A stretch of DNA of 64,000 nt, taken from NCBI GenBank assembly GCA_002928965.1, contig PERU01000007.1, positions 52,964-116,963 of the forward strand, written 5' to 3'. How positions within the stretch are numbered: the stretch's first letter is position 1; each line of letters opens with the position of its first letter. This DNA is from Methylomonas sp. Lineage in GTDB: Bacteria > Pseudomonadota > Gammaproteobacteria > Methylococcales > Methylomonadaceae. Shown one piece after another: positions 53,159 through 63,257 of the stretch. A program made the position numbers and the translations under genes. The notes under the pieces are model-generated. The model was not told the DNA's origin. It made no database searches and saw only the letters and a program-made list of their open reading frames with translations.

Positions 53159-53468
53159 GGTAAATCCTCATTTGCGAATCGGCCAATATCTTGCCGGGTT
53201 AACGGATTGCTTAAAAAACAAGCATGTTGTAACACTATCAGTTTAAGCGGATGTCGTTATATAAAACAAAACTCAGCGTCAGGTATGTTCAGACGATGAC
53301 TACCTTAAATCCAAAAAACACCTGAATGTCTGTCTTAGCATACAACAAATTGGATGCTATACAGTGTCATAACCTTGCAGGTTGGCAGACCTTGGTGTTG
53401 GATATTGGTTCCGAAAGCCCAGCTCTATGGGGATTCGGTGTCTGGAAAAAATCAAAGGCCCTCATGCG
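53159..53468. other. Intergenic region, 310 bp
   Basis: This lies between tatA and the end of the PilZ membrane gene on the same strand. No gene or repeat is recognisable; the tatA promoter must be within it. Confidence 0.4.
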
Positions 53469-54404
53469 TTACATGGCAAAAAGTACATAGCCGACGATGG
53501 CGGTAACCGCCAAGCCACTGATTTTGATTTTGTTGAAAATAGACTGTTCACCCCAGACATAAAGCAAACTGGCTTTTTTACGTGACCAGAATCGCAGTTG
53601 ATTTTTGAAAAATTTTATACAAAGCGGCGGAACGGTTTTCCAAAAAATATAAATACTGATAAATCCAAAACCTAACATTATGTAGAACACAATGATTTGG
53701 GTTTGACGCACATCAGTATGAAAGCCATGTTCAACCAGATGATCGATATTCAGTTCAACTAATTCAATCACTACATGAATGGCGTGAAGAATTGTTACTA
53801 GAACATGATTAGTGATGTCCCATAACAAACCAAACGCTAAGTCTGGTACGCTCAGAAAAGTTAGAAGGACCATTGACAGTAGAGAGTAAATGATAATTTG
53901 TTGTTTTTTTCTCTTTTGCAGATGTGCGGTAAGAAGTTGGCTGTCTGCTGTTGTCAAATTGATAAATTCTCCACCGACCAGAAACGGATATTGGTTATCT
54001 TCGAAGGGGTTGCTGGGTTTGCAATAGACCACTTTGCAACAAATGCTAATGCTTGTCATGGTAGCCAATAACAGTATTCTTAGTGCCAGATAATCATTAG
54101 GTACTAATGCGTCCTTAGTCGTGAAGGCGATACCAGTTGAGCTGAGATTGACGTTTAAAGTGTCATTTGTATTGCTTTCTGACAGCGGTAAAGAACTCAT
54201 CTGTCGTGTTTGACTGGTGTGTTTATCAACTAAATGTCGACGGGTTCGTGTCGGCTTGAAACTGATCATGAGGTTATCGCAATCTTCTGGTGGCTCTAAA
54301 ATCTGATCTGGTTCGATTTTTTGATAGAACAGATTAACTTGCTCATAAATCCGAAAGGCAAGTCGTCGATTGGTTTTTTTATTCTTGGTATTAACTTTAT
54401 TCAT
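53469..54404 (-). CDS. PilZ-domain protein with C-terminal membrane segments
   Basis: A 311-residue protein. Residues 10-165 look like a PilZ-type domain: RRLAFRIYEQVNLFY at the start, NLSSTGIAFTTKD in place of the D/NxSxxG motif, and VGGEFINLTTADSQLL at the end. After it come three or four membrane segments (about 170-195, 205-225, 239-261, 290-310). It would therefore be a membrane receptor of cyclic-di-GMP. It is divergent from pgaB with 241 bp between, so a role in controlling the PGA machinery is plausible but not shown. Confidence 0.75.
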   Translation of the reverse strand: MNKVNTKNKKTNRRLAFRIYEQVNLFYQKIEPDQILEPPEDCDNLMISFKPTRTRRHLVDKHTSQTRQMSSLPLSESNTNDTLNVNLSSTGIAFTTKDALVPNDYLALRILLLATMTSISICCKVVYCKPSNPFEDNQYPFLVGGEFINLTTADSQLLTAHLQKRKKQQIIIYSLLSMVLLTFLSVPDLAFGLLWDITNHVLVTILHAIHVVIELVELNIDHLVEHGFHTDVRQTQIIVFYIMLGFGFISIYIFWKTVPPLCIKFFKNQLRFWSRKKASLLYVWGEQSIFNKIKISGLAVTAIVGYVLFAM

Positions 54405-54645
54405 CGTGGTTTGAACTGCTCGATAAATCTTTTCATGTTGGAAAATTCATTAACATTAGCTCAAAATTTAAAAAAATGAGTCTGAACAATAATTAAATGA
54501 AGGTGGTTTATTGTGAACACAGCCTAAATCCCTCGTTGTCAGGGATTTAAGCGCTAGAATAATAGAGTAGAATACCTGCAATTTTTGCTGAGTCTCTAAC
54601 CCGCTCCGCTGTGGCTGTTCTTAATCTTCATTTTAATCGGACACT

Positions 54646-56556
54646 ATGCCTCGTTTACTGCAGTTCATAATTTTCATCCTGTGCATGTTGGTTTCAATCC
54701 GACCTTTCGCCGCTACCGACAGCACGTTTTTGGTCTTGAATTATCACGATATTCTTGAAGAAGAAGAAAAGGTGCCACCCTTTGATCGTATTGCGGTTAA
54801 CAAACAACATCTTGAAGATCACTTTGCCTGGCTCAAGAAAAACAATTATCACGTTGTCAGTGTTCAAGATGTGCTGGAGGCAATCAAAAGCCAGAAAACC
54901 TTACCCAGCAAGGCTGTCTTGCTGACGTTTGATGACGGTTATGTAAGTTTTTATACCCGTGCTTTGCCGTTGTTAAAAAAATACCGTTACCCTGCAACAC
55001 TGGCTGTGGTGGGTTCCTGGCTGGAAGGTAAGGCGGTGCAGGGTGTCAAGCCGTTGATGAGTGTGGCACAAATTCGCGAAGTGATGGACAGTGGCTTGGT
55101 GGAAATCGCCTCACATTCCCACGATTTGCATCACGGTATCCTGGCCAATCCACAGGGTGATGAACATAGTGCAGTCAATACCCGTTTGTTTAGCAGCGAA
55201 TACGAAGAGTATGAAAAAGACGAAGACTATCGTAAACGGATTTATCAGGAAATGGCTGACAGTTCAGAACGATTATTCCAGTTGTTAGGTATCAGGCCGC
55301 GGGTGATGGTCTGGCCGTATGGCGAATACAACAGCATTGCACTGGAGGCCGCCAAACAATTCGGCATGACGATTACGATGGGATTGAACGACGGCATCAA
55401 TACTCTGGCTGATGCGCGGGTGATGAAGCGGATGATGATCACCGACGATATCAATGTCAAACAATTTGCCGAAGTGATGAAAACACAGCGTAGTCAGCTG
55501 GATTTGCGGGTAGCGCATGTTGATATGGATTATTTATATGACAAAGACGATGAGCAAACCAAACGCAATATAGAAGCCTTGATAACCAGGATCAAAGCTA
55601 CTGGCGCCAATACGGTGTTTTTGCAAGCTTATTCCGACCCTGATGGCGATGGCAATGCGGATGAGCTGTATTTCCCGAATCGGCATTTGCCGGTGCGTAA
55701 AGACCTGTTTAATCATGTGGCCTTGCAATTGCGCCGTAAAGCCAGCGTCCGAGTTTACGCTTGGTTGCCAATCATGGCTTACAAAGCGGATGTGCCTGTG
55801 AAATGGTACGTCAAAGAATGGCGGGATGGTGAGCCGCAAGTATCCCGCCATGTTTACACCCGCTTGTCACCATTTAATCCGGAAGCAAGGCAGTACATCA
55901 GCGAGATTTATGAAGATCTGGCCAAAAACTGCGATTTTAACGGCATCCTGTTTCATGATGACGGCATCCTGTCGGATTATGAAGATGTTTCGGCATTGGC
56001 AATGGAAATGACCCACAAGGTTTGGGGTCTGCCAGCAGAATTTGAAAAAATCCATGCCTCCAGTGAATTACGCTTGCGTTGGGCAAAACACAAAACCGAA
56101 TTTTTGAGCCAATTTACGGATGCTCTTGCCGATAAAGTCAGGTTCTACCGACCATACATCAAAACCGCCCGAAATTTCTATGCCTTGCCTTTGCTATCGC
56201 CGTATAGCGAAGAATGGTATGCCCAATCCTTTCCGGTTTTTTACAAACATTATGACTATGTAGCGATTGAAGCCATGCCGTTTATGGAAGAAGCGCAAAA
56301 TCCCCAGCAATGGCTGACAGATTTGGTCAAGAAAACCGCTGAATTTCCTAATGGCCTGGACAAAATGCTGTTTGAGCTGCAAGCCGTTGATTGGAAAAAA
56401 CAGCAGGATGTACCCATGCCGATCTTTACTGAACAATTCCAGTTGTTGAAAAAGTTGGGTGCCAAACATATCGGTTATTACCCCGATAACGTGCATCGTG
56501 ACCACCCCAAAGTGGATGAACTGAAAAAATTCTTTCCCGCAGTGGCTGTGGATTAA
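54646..56556 (+). CDS. pgaB: Poly-beta-1,6-N-acetylglucosamine N-deacetylase
   Basis: A 636-residue protein. N-terminal signal peptide (to about FAA at 20-23) without a clear lipobox, unlike the E. coli lipoprotein. The deacetylase domain (CE4, about 25-270) has the metal-site LTFDDGYVSFY (D96, D97) and SHSHDLHHG (H157-H163). The C-terminal glycoside hydrolase-like domain (about 300-630) includes FLQAYSDPDGDGNADELYFPNR and LFHDDGILSDYED. It partly deacetylates PNAG and aids its export. pgaC follows after 2 bases. Confidence 0.94.
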   Translation: MPRLLQFIIFILCMLVSIRPFAATDSTFLVLNYHDILEEEEKVPPFDRIAVNKQHLEDHFAWLKKNNYHVVSVQDVLEAIKSQKTLPSKAVLLTFDDGYVSFYTRALPLLKKYRYPATLAVVGSWLEGKAVQGVKPLMSVAQIREVMDSGLVEIASHSHDLHHGILANPQGDEHSAVNTRLFSSEYEEYEKDEDYRKRIYQEMADSSERLFQLLGIRPRVMVWPYGEYNSIALEAAKQFGMTITMGLNDGINTLADARVMKRMMITDDINVKQFAEVMKTQRSQLDLRVAHVDMDYLYDKDDEQTKRNIEALITRIKATGANTVFLQAYSDPDGDGNADELYFPNRHLPVRKDLFNHVALQLRRKASVRVYAWLPIMAYKADVPVKWYVKEWRDGEPQVSRHVYTRLSPFNPEARQYISEIYEDLAKNCDFNGILFHDDGILSDYEDVSALAMEMTHKVWGLPAEFEKIHASSELRLRWAKHKTEFLSQFTDALADKVRFYRPYIKTARNFYALPLLSPYSEEWYAQSFPVFYKHYDYVAIEAMPFMEEAQNPQQWLTDLVKKTAEFPNGLDKMLFELQAVDWKKQQDVPMPIFTEQFQLLKKLGAKHIGYYPDNVHRDHPKVDELKKFFPAVAVD

Positions 56557-56558
56557 CG

Positions 56559-57911
56559 ATGATGGAACAATGGATTGCGCAGTCCTGGGTACAGGAACTG
56601 ATTGACTGGTGGTTTTTAGCGAGGGAATGGTTTGAAGAAATTCCCTGGTGGCTGGTCGACGAATGGTTATCCCGCTTTGTGTTTTATTACCCGCTGCTGA
56701 TGGCGTTTGTGTGGATGATAGGCGGCATCATTTACTATCTGCGTTGGGAGCGCAAGCGCGGCAACGTGATGTCTGACTTGCCGGTGTTGGCTGAGTATCC
56801 GATGGTGTCGATTTTAGTGCCTTGCTATAACGAAGGCGACAATGTGCGAGAAACCATCGAATATTTGACTGGGCAGCATTATCCTCACTATGAAATCATC
56901 GCCATCAATGATGGCAGCAAAGACAATACCTTGGATATATTGCATGAACTGGCTGATCAGTATCCGCAGTTGCGAGTCGTCAATCTGGCCAGCAACCAGG
57001 GCAAAGCTGTCGGTTTGCGCACGGCCGCACTGTTGGCTAACAGCGAAATCCTGATTGGTATCGATGGTGACGCTTTGCTGGCACCGAATGCCACTGCCTG
57101 GATTGTGCGGCATTTTCTGGAAGACCCGAATGTCGGCGCGGTGACCGGCAATCCGCGAATCCGTAACCGATCCACCCTGCTGGGTAAAATTCAGGTGGGT
57201 GAGTTTTCGGCCATTGTAGGGATGATCAAACGTGCCCAACGGGCTTATGGACATATCTTTACCATCTCCGGGGTGATTGCCGGTTTTCGTAAATCCGCCT
57301 TGCATGATGTCGGTTATTGGAGTCCGGATATGGTCACCGAAGACATCGACATTAGCTGGAAATTACAGTTGGCAGGCTGGAGCATCCGCTTTGAGCCGAA
57401 CGCCTTGTGTTGGGTGTTGATGCCGGAAACACTGATTGGTCTATGGAAACAGCGTAGCCGATGGGCTCAGGGAGGTGTCGAAGTGATGTCACGGTATTTT
57501 CGGCGAATGTGGAATTGGCAATCCCGCGGCATGTGGCCATTGTATCTGGAAAGCTGCATCAGTTTGTGTTGGGCGTTTTTGATTGTGATGTTGCTGATTG
57601 TCACGCCGTTGCAATGGATTATTTCCGAACAACCGCAAGAAGCTCTGGAAGATTTATCGCCGCGCTGGACCAGCATGCTGTTATGCATCACCTGTTTGAT
57701 TCAATTTGCAGTCAGTCTTAGCATCGATGCGGTGTATGAAAAACGCAGTGGCGGCTCGGCACAGCATTATTACTGGATGATCTGGTATCCGATTGTGTAT
57801 TGGCTGATCAACGTCGGTACTACCATTAACGGTTGTTTCAAAGCCATACGTAAAACTCGCGGGCAGCGTGCGGTTTGGGTGACTTTGGATAGAGGTTTGC
57901 GACAAAAATGA
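56559..57911 (+). CDS. pgaC: Poly-beta-1,6-N-acetylglucosamine synthase
   Basis: A 450-residue inner-membrane GT2 synthase. Two N-terminal helices, then the cytoplasmic catalytic core: VSILVPCYNEGDNVRETIEY, AINDGSKDNT, IGIDGDALL, VTEDIDISW and the QxxRW motif QRSRWAQGG (about 301-309), then C-terminal helices. It makes PNAG from UDP-GlcNAc with PgaD. The gene overlaps pgaD by 4 bases. In E. coli PgaC-PgaD activity requires cyclic-di-GMP. Confidence 0.95.
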   Translation: MMEQWIAQSWVQELIDWWFLAREWFEEIPWWLVDEWLSRFVFYYPLLMAFVWMIGGIIYYLRWERKRGNVMSDLPVLAEYPMVSILVPCYNEGDNVRETIEYLTGQHYPHYEIIAINDGSKDNTLDILHELADQYPQLRVVNLASNQGKAVGLRTAALLANSEILIGIDGDALLAPNATAWIVRHFLEDPNVGAVTGNPRIRNRSTLLGKIQVGEFSAIVGMIKRAQRAYGHIFTISGVIAGFRKSALHDVGYWSPDMVTEDIDISWKLQLAGWSIRFEPNALCWVLMPETLIGLWKQRSRWAQGGVEVMSRYFRRMWNWQSRGMWPLYLESCISLCWAFLIVMLLIVTPLQWIISEQPQEALEDLSPRWTSMLLCITCLIQFAVSLSIDAVYEKRSGGSAQHYYWMIWYPIVYWLINVGTTINGCFKAIRKTRGQRAVWVTLDRGLRQK

Positions 57912-58339
57912 AAGAAATCATCATTAACCAGCCACATCTGCAAAGCTTTAAACAACGAATGGGTTCCTGGTTTTTATCGACACTGAGCTGGCTGTTATGG
58001 CTGTATTTTTTGTTTCCGCTGTTCACACTGGGCGGTTGGTTGATGGGCGTTAAAAGCTGGTCTGACGAAATTCGTTGGTTCGGCGGTTACAAAACCTTGC
58101 TGGAACTGCTCGAATTCTATGGACAAATCATCGTCATGATTGGTTTTGGCTGGTTTGTGTGGACGTTTTTTCTGTCTTGGCTGCATGCCTCCTTGAGGAC
58201 CAAAACCAAGCCGCCCATTAACAATGAAGATTTAGCCGAACGGTTTCACCTTAATAGTGAACAACTGCGCCATGCTCAAAACGCTCAAAAAATTACCGTG
58301 TATTTTGATGATCATGCCGAGATCATCAGACTGGATTGA
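57908..58339 (+). CDS. pgaD: PNAG synthesis auxiliary protein
   Basis: A 143-residue protein with two membrane segments (about 19-44 and 71-96) and a short cytoplasmic tail. It matches PgaD in size, place and topology (IIINQPHLQSFKQRMGSWF start). In E. coli PgaD binds cyclic-di-GMP together with PgaC and is needed for synthase stability. The outer-membrane porin gene pgaA is not in this cluster. Confidence 0.87.
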   Translation: MKEIIINQPHLQSFKQRMGSWFLSTLSWLLWLYFLFPLFTLGGWLMGVKSWSDEIRWFGGYKTLLELLEFYGQIIVMIGFGWFVWTFFLSWLHASLRTKTKPPINNEDLAERFHLNSEQLRHAQNAQKITVYFDDHAEIIRLD

Positions 58340-58490
58340 AAATGCTGGTTTGCAGGGATTTACTAGAAAGCTAAAAGTCTACGCAGCATTAGAGACTGCC
58401 AACTGTTTTCGCCTCGATATGCTAAAGCTATCTTTGCCCTTGGTGGTGAAACGTCTTTAACCCTAAAAAAATCAGTTGGACGTGAAGAAA

Positions 58491-58550
58491 CCCGTTCGTG
58501 CTGAGCCCTTCGGCTACGCTCAGGAGAGCCCTGTCGAAGGGTTGAACGGG
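58491..58550. repeat. Nested inverted repeat of the CCCTTCG/CGAAGGG family
   Basis: Outer arms CCCGTT (58491-58496) and AACGGG (58545-58550) enclose inner arms CCCTTCG (58506-58512) and CGAAGGG (58535-58541). The centre GGCTACGCTCAGGAGAGCCC contains the common CTGAGC...GTCGAAGG core. A half copy lies at 50447. It sits between the convergent pgaD and recN genes. Confidence 0.65.
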
Positions 58551-58579
58551 ATTCATGTAGTTCAACTGCGGTTTTTAGG

Positions 58580-60265
58580 TTAACGGGTATCACGGGTTCC
58601 AGCCGACTCCAGCATTTCCTGCGCATGAGCCAAGGTATTCGCCGTAATAGTGACCCCGCCCAGCATGCGCGCCACTTCCTCAACCCGTTCTTGTGCGGAC
58701 AGGCATTTAACAGTCGATGACGTGACCGCCGACTTCTGGTTTTTAGCTACAAATAAATGCTGATGGGCTTGCGAGGCTACTTGCGGTAAATGTGTGACGC
58801 ATAACACCTGGCGATTAACACTCAAACGCCGCAATTTTTGGCCGACAATTTCCGCAATACCGCCACCAATCCCGGAATCGACTTCATCAAAAATCATGGT
58901 GGGGGTGGTTTTGTCGGTGCTGGTAGTTACCTGAATGGCCAGACTGATACGCGATAACTCGCCACCCGAAGCGACTTTTGCCAGCGGTTTGGCGGGTAAA
59001 CCCGGATTGGTGCTGACCAAAAACTCAATGGCGTCTGTGCCGTTGCGTTGCGGTTCGGCAGTGTTGGCTTTGGCGATAGTTACCAAAAACTCACCATGCG
59101 GCATCCCCAATTCCTTGATGGTATCCGAGATGCGTTGTTGTAATTCGGCAGCGGCCTGAGTGCGAGAGTCTGTCACTTGTTTTGCTAACTGTTGATACTG
59201 CTTTAATAGCTTTTCACAATCCAGGGTCAAACTCTCGATACGCTCGCTACTGTGGCTGATGTTGTCCAGTTCTTCTGCCAGTTTCTGAGCCAGTTCGGGC
59301 AATGCTTCCGGCTGGCATTTATGTTTACGGCTGAGGTTTTGTACGATGCCGATCTGATTTTCCAGCCACACTAATTGTTGCGGATCCGCTTCCTGATTTT
59401 CCAGAAAGCGGCGCAGTTGCTGGGCGGCTTCATTGATCTGGATGTCGGCTTCATTCAGCAGTGCGTTGATATTGTTTAATTCGCTGGCAAATTCGCTTAA
59501 TTCCGACATGCCGTGGATACAATGCCCCAGCATTTGCGCAACCGAGTGTTGATCGTTGTCGTACAAAATATCCAGCTGTTGCTGACCGACGCTTAAGATT
59601 TTGCCCAGATTGGCCAGTTTATGGTGTTCGTCTGCCAAGGCTTGATAATCAAAGTTATCCAAGTCCAGTTGCTGCAATTCATCCAACTGATATTGCAGTA
59701 ACTCTTCGCGCTCGGCTTGATCGCTGCCGGCTTTTTGTAGCTGTTGCAGGGTTTTATGAGCTTGTTTCCAGCTTTGATAGCAATTATTCAGTTGGCTTAG
59801 CAAGTCCTGGTTTTGCGCGAAACCATCCAGCAATAGCCGCTGTTCCTCTTTATCCAGTAAGGTTAAGTGCGCGTGCTGGCCGTGGATTTCCACCAGTTGC
59901 CGACTCAATGTCTGCAAGGTTTGCAGATTGACCGGTCTATGGTTGATGTAGGCTTTGGAGCGGCCATCTTCGCTGATGGTGCGGCGAATCAAACATTGCC
60001 CGTCGTCATCCAGTTCCTGCTCTGCCAGCCATTGCTTTACCAGCGGCGCATTTTGCAAATCAAATTCCAGATTGACTTCTGCGCGTTTGCTGTTGGGGCG
60101 AACATAGCCGGAATCGGCACGGTCGCCCAAGGCCAGCCCCAGGGCCGTCAATAAAATGGATTTGCCGGCACCGGTTTCGCCGGTCAATACCGACATGCCC
60201 GGTTGCAAATCCAAATCCAGGGCGTCAACGACAGCCAAGTCAATGATAGTCAGGTTTAGCAGCAT
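58580..60265 (-). CDS. recN: DNA repair protein RecN
   Basis: A 561-residue SMC-like ATPase. Walker A is GETGAGKSILLTALG (about 30-44), long coiled coils span about 150-370, and the C-terminal half has the signature SGGELSRISLAIQ, Walker B TMIFDEVDSGIGGGIAE and the D-loop/H-loop VLCVTHLPQVA. It helps repair double-strand breaks. It follows nadK by 12 bases, a well-known gammaproteobacterial pair. Confidence 0.96.
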   Translation of the reverse strand: MLLNLTIIDLAVVDALDLDLQPGMSVLTGETGAGKSILLTALGLALGDRADSGYVRPNSKRAEVNLEFDLQNAPLVKQWLAEQELDDDGQCLIRRTISEDGRSKAYINHRPVNLQTLQTLSRQLVEIHGQHAHLTLLDKEEQRLLLDGFAQNQDLLSQLNNCYQSWKQAHKTLQQLQKAGSDQAEREELLQYQLDELQQLDLDNFDYQALADEHHKLANLGKILSVGQQQLDILYDNDQHSVAQMLGHCIHGMSELSEFASELNNINALLNEADIQINEAAQQLRRFLENQEADPQQLVWLENQIGIVQNLSRKHKCQPEALPELAQKLAEELDNISHSSERIESLTLDCEKLLKQYQQLAKQVTDSRTQAAAELQQRISDTIKELGMPHGEFLVTIAKANTAEPQRNGTDAIEFLVSTNPGLPAKPLAKVASGGELSRISLAIQVTTSTDKTTPTMIFDEVDSGIGGGIAEIVGQKLRRLSVNRQVLCVTHLPQVASQAHQHLFVAKNQKSAVTSSTVKCLSAQERVEEVARMLGGVTITANTLAHAQEMLESAGTRDTR

Positions 60266-60277
60266 AAGTCAGGCTTG

Positions 60278-61153
60278 TCAGCCAACACTCCAGTTCAATT
60301 TGCTTCGTAGAATATGGAAGTAATCATGGTCTTCCGGATGCAAAATTTTAATCATTTTATCGGCTTTTTTGATGACGATTTTGTCGCCGATCAGCACGTC
60401 CGGAATTTCCAGATGATCACAGGTGACCAGGGCATTGATTTGTCGGGTTTGGCCGAAACCAATGGAAATCTCCACATTGTCGTCAATCACCAAGGGCCTG
60501 TTTGATAGCGTGTGCGGATTTAACGGTACTAGCACCAGCGCACTCAGACCCGGATGCAGAATGGGGCCGCCTGCCGACAAGGAATACGCAGTGGACCCGG
60601 TCGGGGTGGCCACAATCAAACCGTCGGAACGCTGCGAATTTAAATACACGCCGTTAATGCTGGTGACGATTTCAATCATGCTGGGCGTCACCCAGCGATG
60701 CACTACCACTTCATTGACAGCGGTTTGGCGATGAATTTCGACGTTATCCCGAAAAATCGAGGCATGCAACATACAACGGCTTTCGGTTTTGTAATGCCCT
60801 TCCAGAATTTGTTCCAAGCGGTTAGTGAGTTGTTCCGGGGAAATATCCACCAAAAAACCCAGTCGGCCCAGGTTGACGCCCACCAACGGAATCTCATGGT
60901 CGGCCGCCGCACGTGCCGCCGCTAAAAAGGTCCCATCACCACCCATGGCAATAATCAAATCGCAATGTTCTGCCAATCGGTCAATATGCAGCCCATTGAT
61001 CGAAGGCGTGTCCAGAAAATCCGCACTTTGACTGTCCAGCCAAATCTCATGCCCACGCTGCAGCAAAAAACGGTATAGCTCTGTTAGGGTGGGTGCAATG
61101 ACAGGATCGCCAAATTTGCCAACGATGCCGATACGATGAAAGTGTGTAAGCAT
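60278..61153 (-). CDS. nadK: NAD kinase
   Basis: A 291-residue protein with the GGDGTFL motif (about 70-76), the NE-type motif AVNEVVVHR (about 139-147), and the SDGLIVATPTGSTAYSLSAGGPI region (about 178-200). It phosphorylates NAD to NADP. It is upstream of recN on the same strand and 51 bp from the end of the GH17 gene. Confidence 0.96.
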   Translation of the reverse strand: MLTHFHRIGIVGKFGDPVIAPTLTELYRFLLQRGHEIWLDSQSADFLDTPSINGLHIDRLAEHCDLIIAMGGDGTFLAAARAAADHEIPLVGVNLGRLGFLVDISPEQLTNRLEQILEGHYKTESRCMLHASIFRDNVEIHRQTAVNEVVVHRWVTPSMIEIVTSINGVYLNSQRSDGLIVATPTGSTAYSLSAGGPILHPGLSALVLVPLNPHTLSNRPLVIDDNVEISIGFGQTRQINALVTCDHLEIPDVLIGDKIVIKKADKMIKILHPEDHDYFHILRSKLNWSVG

Positions 61154-61204
61154 GAACTGGGGTGGTTATTGAAGACTGTTATCGATTATACAAACAATCG
61201 AGTG

Positions 61205-62932
61205 TTAACGCCGGGTGATCGTAATCGGATGTTCCTTTACAACGCTAGCCACAATGGCGGCTGCTTTTCGCCAGAATGGCAGTGATAAAATCAGGCAGCA
61301 CAACAGCCAGCTTAACAATTGCTGGTTTTGCAGGGTATAACCCAACGCCACCGGCAAGCCCTCTAAGACAGTCGGGTGCGCCTGGATAAAATCGTAGGCC
61401 GACATAAAACCATAGGTTTCACCTAACACCACGCCGACAATGCCACTCATCATCACGTAAGCCAAGCGCCGTTCCCAAGGGTAGTTCTGAGTATCGCCGC
61501 TTAAATCGGTCATGCTGAGATTAATGCGGTTTTCTGTGATGATTAAACACAACACCATTCCCAATATCCCTTGCGCGGGAACGGCAAACTGCTCTACAGG
61601 AAAACTCAAATACCGACCGTCCGTTGCCAGTTGGTAACTTTTAAAGACTGCCAACAGCGCAAACAACACATAGCCGATATGTAAGGCTTTAGTAAGGGTT
61701 GGATTGGCGGATTGGCTGCGTAAAACCGCATGAAAGCGTTGCAGCAAGCCGGCAGCCAACAGAATGTTGGCGACGATCATCAGCACACTATAAGCCTGTT
61801 GCCAAAGGTTGTAACTGGTGCTCCAACCCAAATCCACCAGACCCACCAAGCTGATACCGAACAATTGCGCCATGCTCACGAAGATCAGTAATTGCGGCAG
61901 GGTATAAGCCTGCAATGCATTAACAGCCATGCCAACCGCCAGCACACTTAAGCCGGTCGCCCAAGCAAACTCTATTAACCAATCGGGATTTTCCTGCACC
62001 GGCCCTGTCAATGGAAATACCGGTTCGCGGTCGATGTTCAACAAGCCCCAGTTGGCACCGACTACACCTTCACTATGACTTTTCCAGGGCTGATTGAAAG
62101 CTTCGACAATGTTGTAATCAAAGCCGTGTTGATTAGCGACTTGAATCAGTTCGCGAATATAGCGGGCTTCGTTAATCACACTGGGGATGGCTGCGCCACG
62201 TTGGCGACCTACCGCCGGCCAGCCGGATTCACCGATCAAAATCGGCTTGTTCACGCCCACGCTGCGGGCCTTGTCTTCGATTTGCTTGATGATTTTTTCG
62301 ACATGCGCCGCAGCGTTTTCAATGGCAACGGGTTCGTCTTCCCAGTACGGCAGAATATGGATGGTAATGAAATCCACTTCATTAAATAGTTGTGGGTATT
62401 GCATATAGCTGGACCAGACATCGGCAAAAGTCACCGGTTGCCTGATGGCTTGCTTGACCTGTCGGATGTAACCGATCAGCGTGTCAATAGCCATGTCTTT
62501 GCGCAGCATGACTTCATTGCCAACCACCACCCGTTTCACCACATCGGCATTGTCGTTAGCCGCTTTAATCAGCGCTTCAATTTCCAGTTTGTTCTCCGCA
62601 TGCCCATTGCCTAGCCAAGCGCCCATCAACATCTCCACACCGTATTTGCGGGCGAACCCCGGTGTGGGTTGCATGCCATCGCGTACCGAATAGGTGCGAA
62701 TGCTATAGGTCTTGTCAGCCACCTTTTGCATATCCTCCTGAATGTGTTCGGGTAAAGGAAATTTTTCTTTGATAGGGCTGAAATCCTGGTGAAATGGGGC
62801 AAACGATAAACTGCGCAATTTACCTGCGGGGATATCCGGCCCGACATCGACAGGTTGATTGTTGAGCCAGGCGATTGTGAAATGAATAAAGACGATGAAA
62901 ACCAGACTGAGCAGAATTTTTACAGAAGGCAT
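61205..62932 (-). CDS. GH17-type beta-1,3-glucanase/transglycosylase with membrane tail
   Basis: A 575-residue protein. An N-terminal anchor (about 4-23) leads to a GH17-like catalytic domain (about 35-320) with the acid/base VVVGNEVMLR (E140) and the nucleophile PILIGESGWP (E235). The rest (about 330-570) has about eight membrane helices. Proteins of this kind modify cyclic or linear beta-glucans, as in NdvC-type systems. The catalytic part probably faces the periplasm. It precedes nadK and recN on the same strand, but this is likely chance. Confidence 0.87.
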   Translation of the reverse strand: MPSVKILLSLVFIVFIHFTIAWLNNQPVDVGPDIPAGKLRSLSFAPFHQDFSPIKEKFPLPEHIQEDMQKVADKTYSIRTYSVRDGMQPTPGFARKYGVEMLMGAWLGNGHAENKLEIEALIKAANDNADVVKRVVVGNEVMLRKDMAIDTLIGYIRQVKQAIRQPVTFADVWSSYMQYPQLFNEVDFITIHILPYWEDEPVAIENAAAHVEKIIKQIEDKARSVGVNKPILIGESGWPAVGRQRGAAIPSVINEARYIRELIQVANQHGFDYNIVEAFNQPWKSHSEGVVGANWGLLNIDREPVFPLTGPVQENPDWLIEFAWATGLSVLAVGMAVNALQAYTLPQLLIFVSMAQLFGISLVGLVDLGWSTSYNLWQQAYSVLMIVANILLAAGLLQRFHAVLRSQSANPTLTKALHIGYVLFALLAVFKSYQLATDGRYLSFPVEQFAVPAQGILGMVLCLIITENRINLSMTDLSGDTQNYPWERRLAYVMMSGIVGVVLGETYGFMSAYDFIQAHPTVLEGLPVALGYTLQNQQLLSWLLCCLILSLPFWRKAAAIVASVVKEHPITITRR

Positions 62933-63257
62933 GAAATAGGGTAAGAGGTGATAAACGGTTTTGATGCACTATTATACCGTGCCGGGGTAAGTTGCTACTG
63001 CAAACCCGTTATAGTGTGGCAATTATCCAAGCTACGTCAGCTTAGGATTTCGCCAAAATACGCCCATCCTTTAAAAACAGGGAGGAGCGAGGCGGGGCCA
63101 AGGGGGATTTGTTTGAAGAATCTCAACCCAGCCCGGCATTCTTAAAAGAGGGGCGATCAAACAGTGCTTTGGTAAAAGCCGAATTTCTGGGCGTAATTTG
63201 CAACCAAATCCTTAGCATGTTGCGGTGAGGTGAGTTGATGAGCCGCAACGATCGCGT

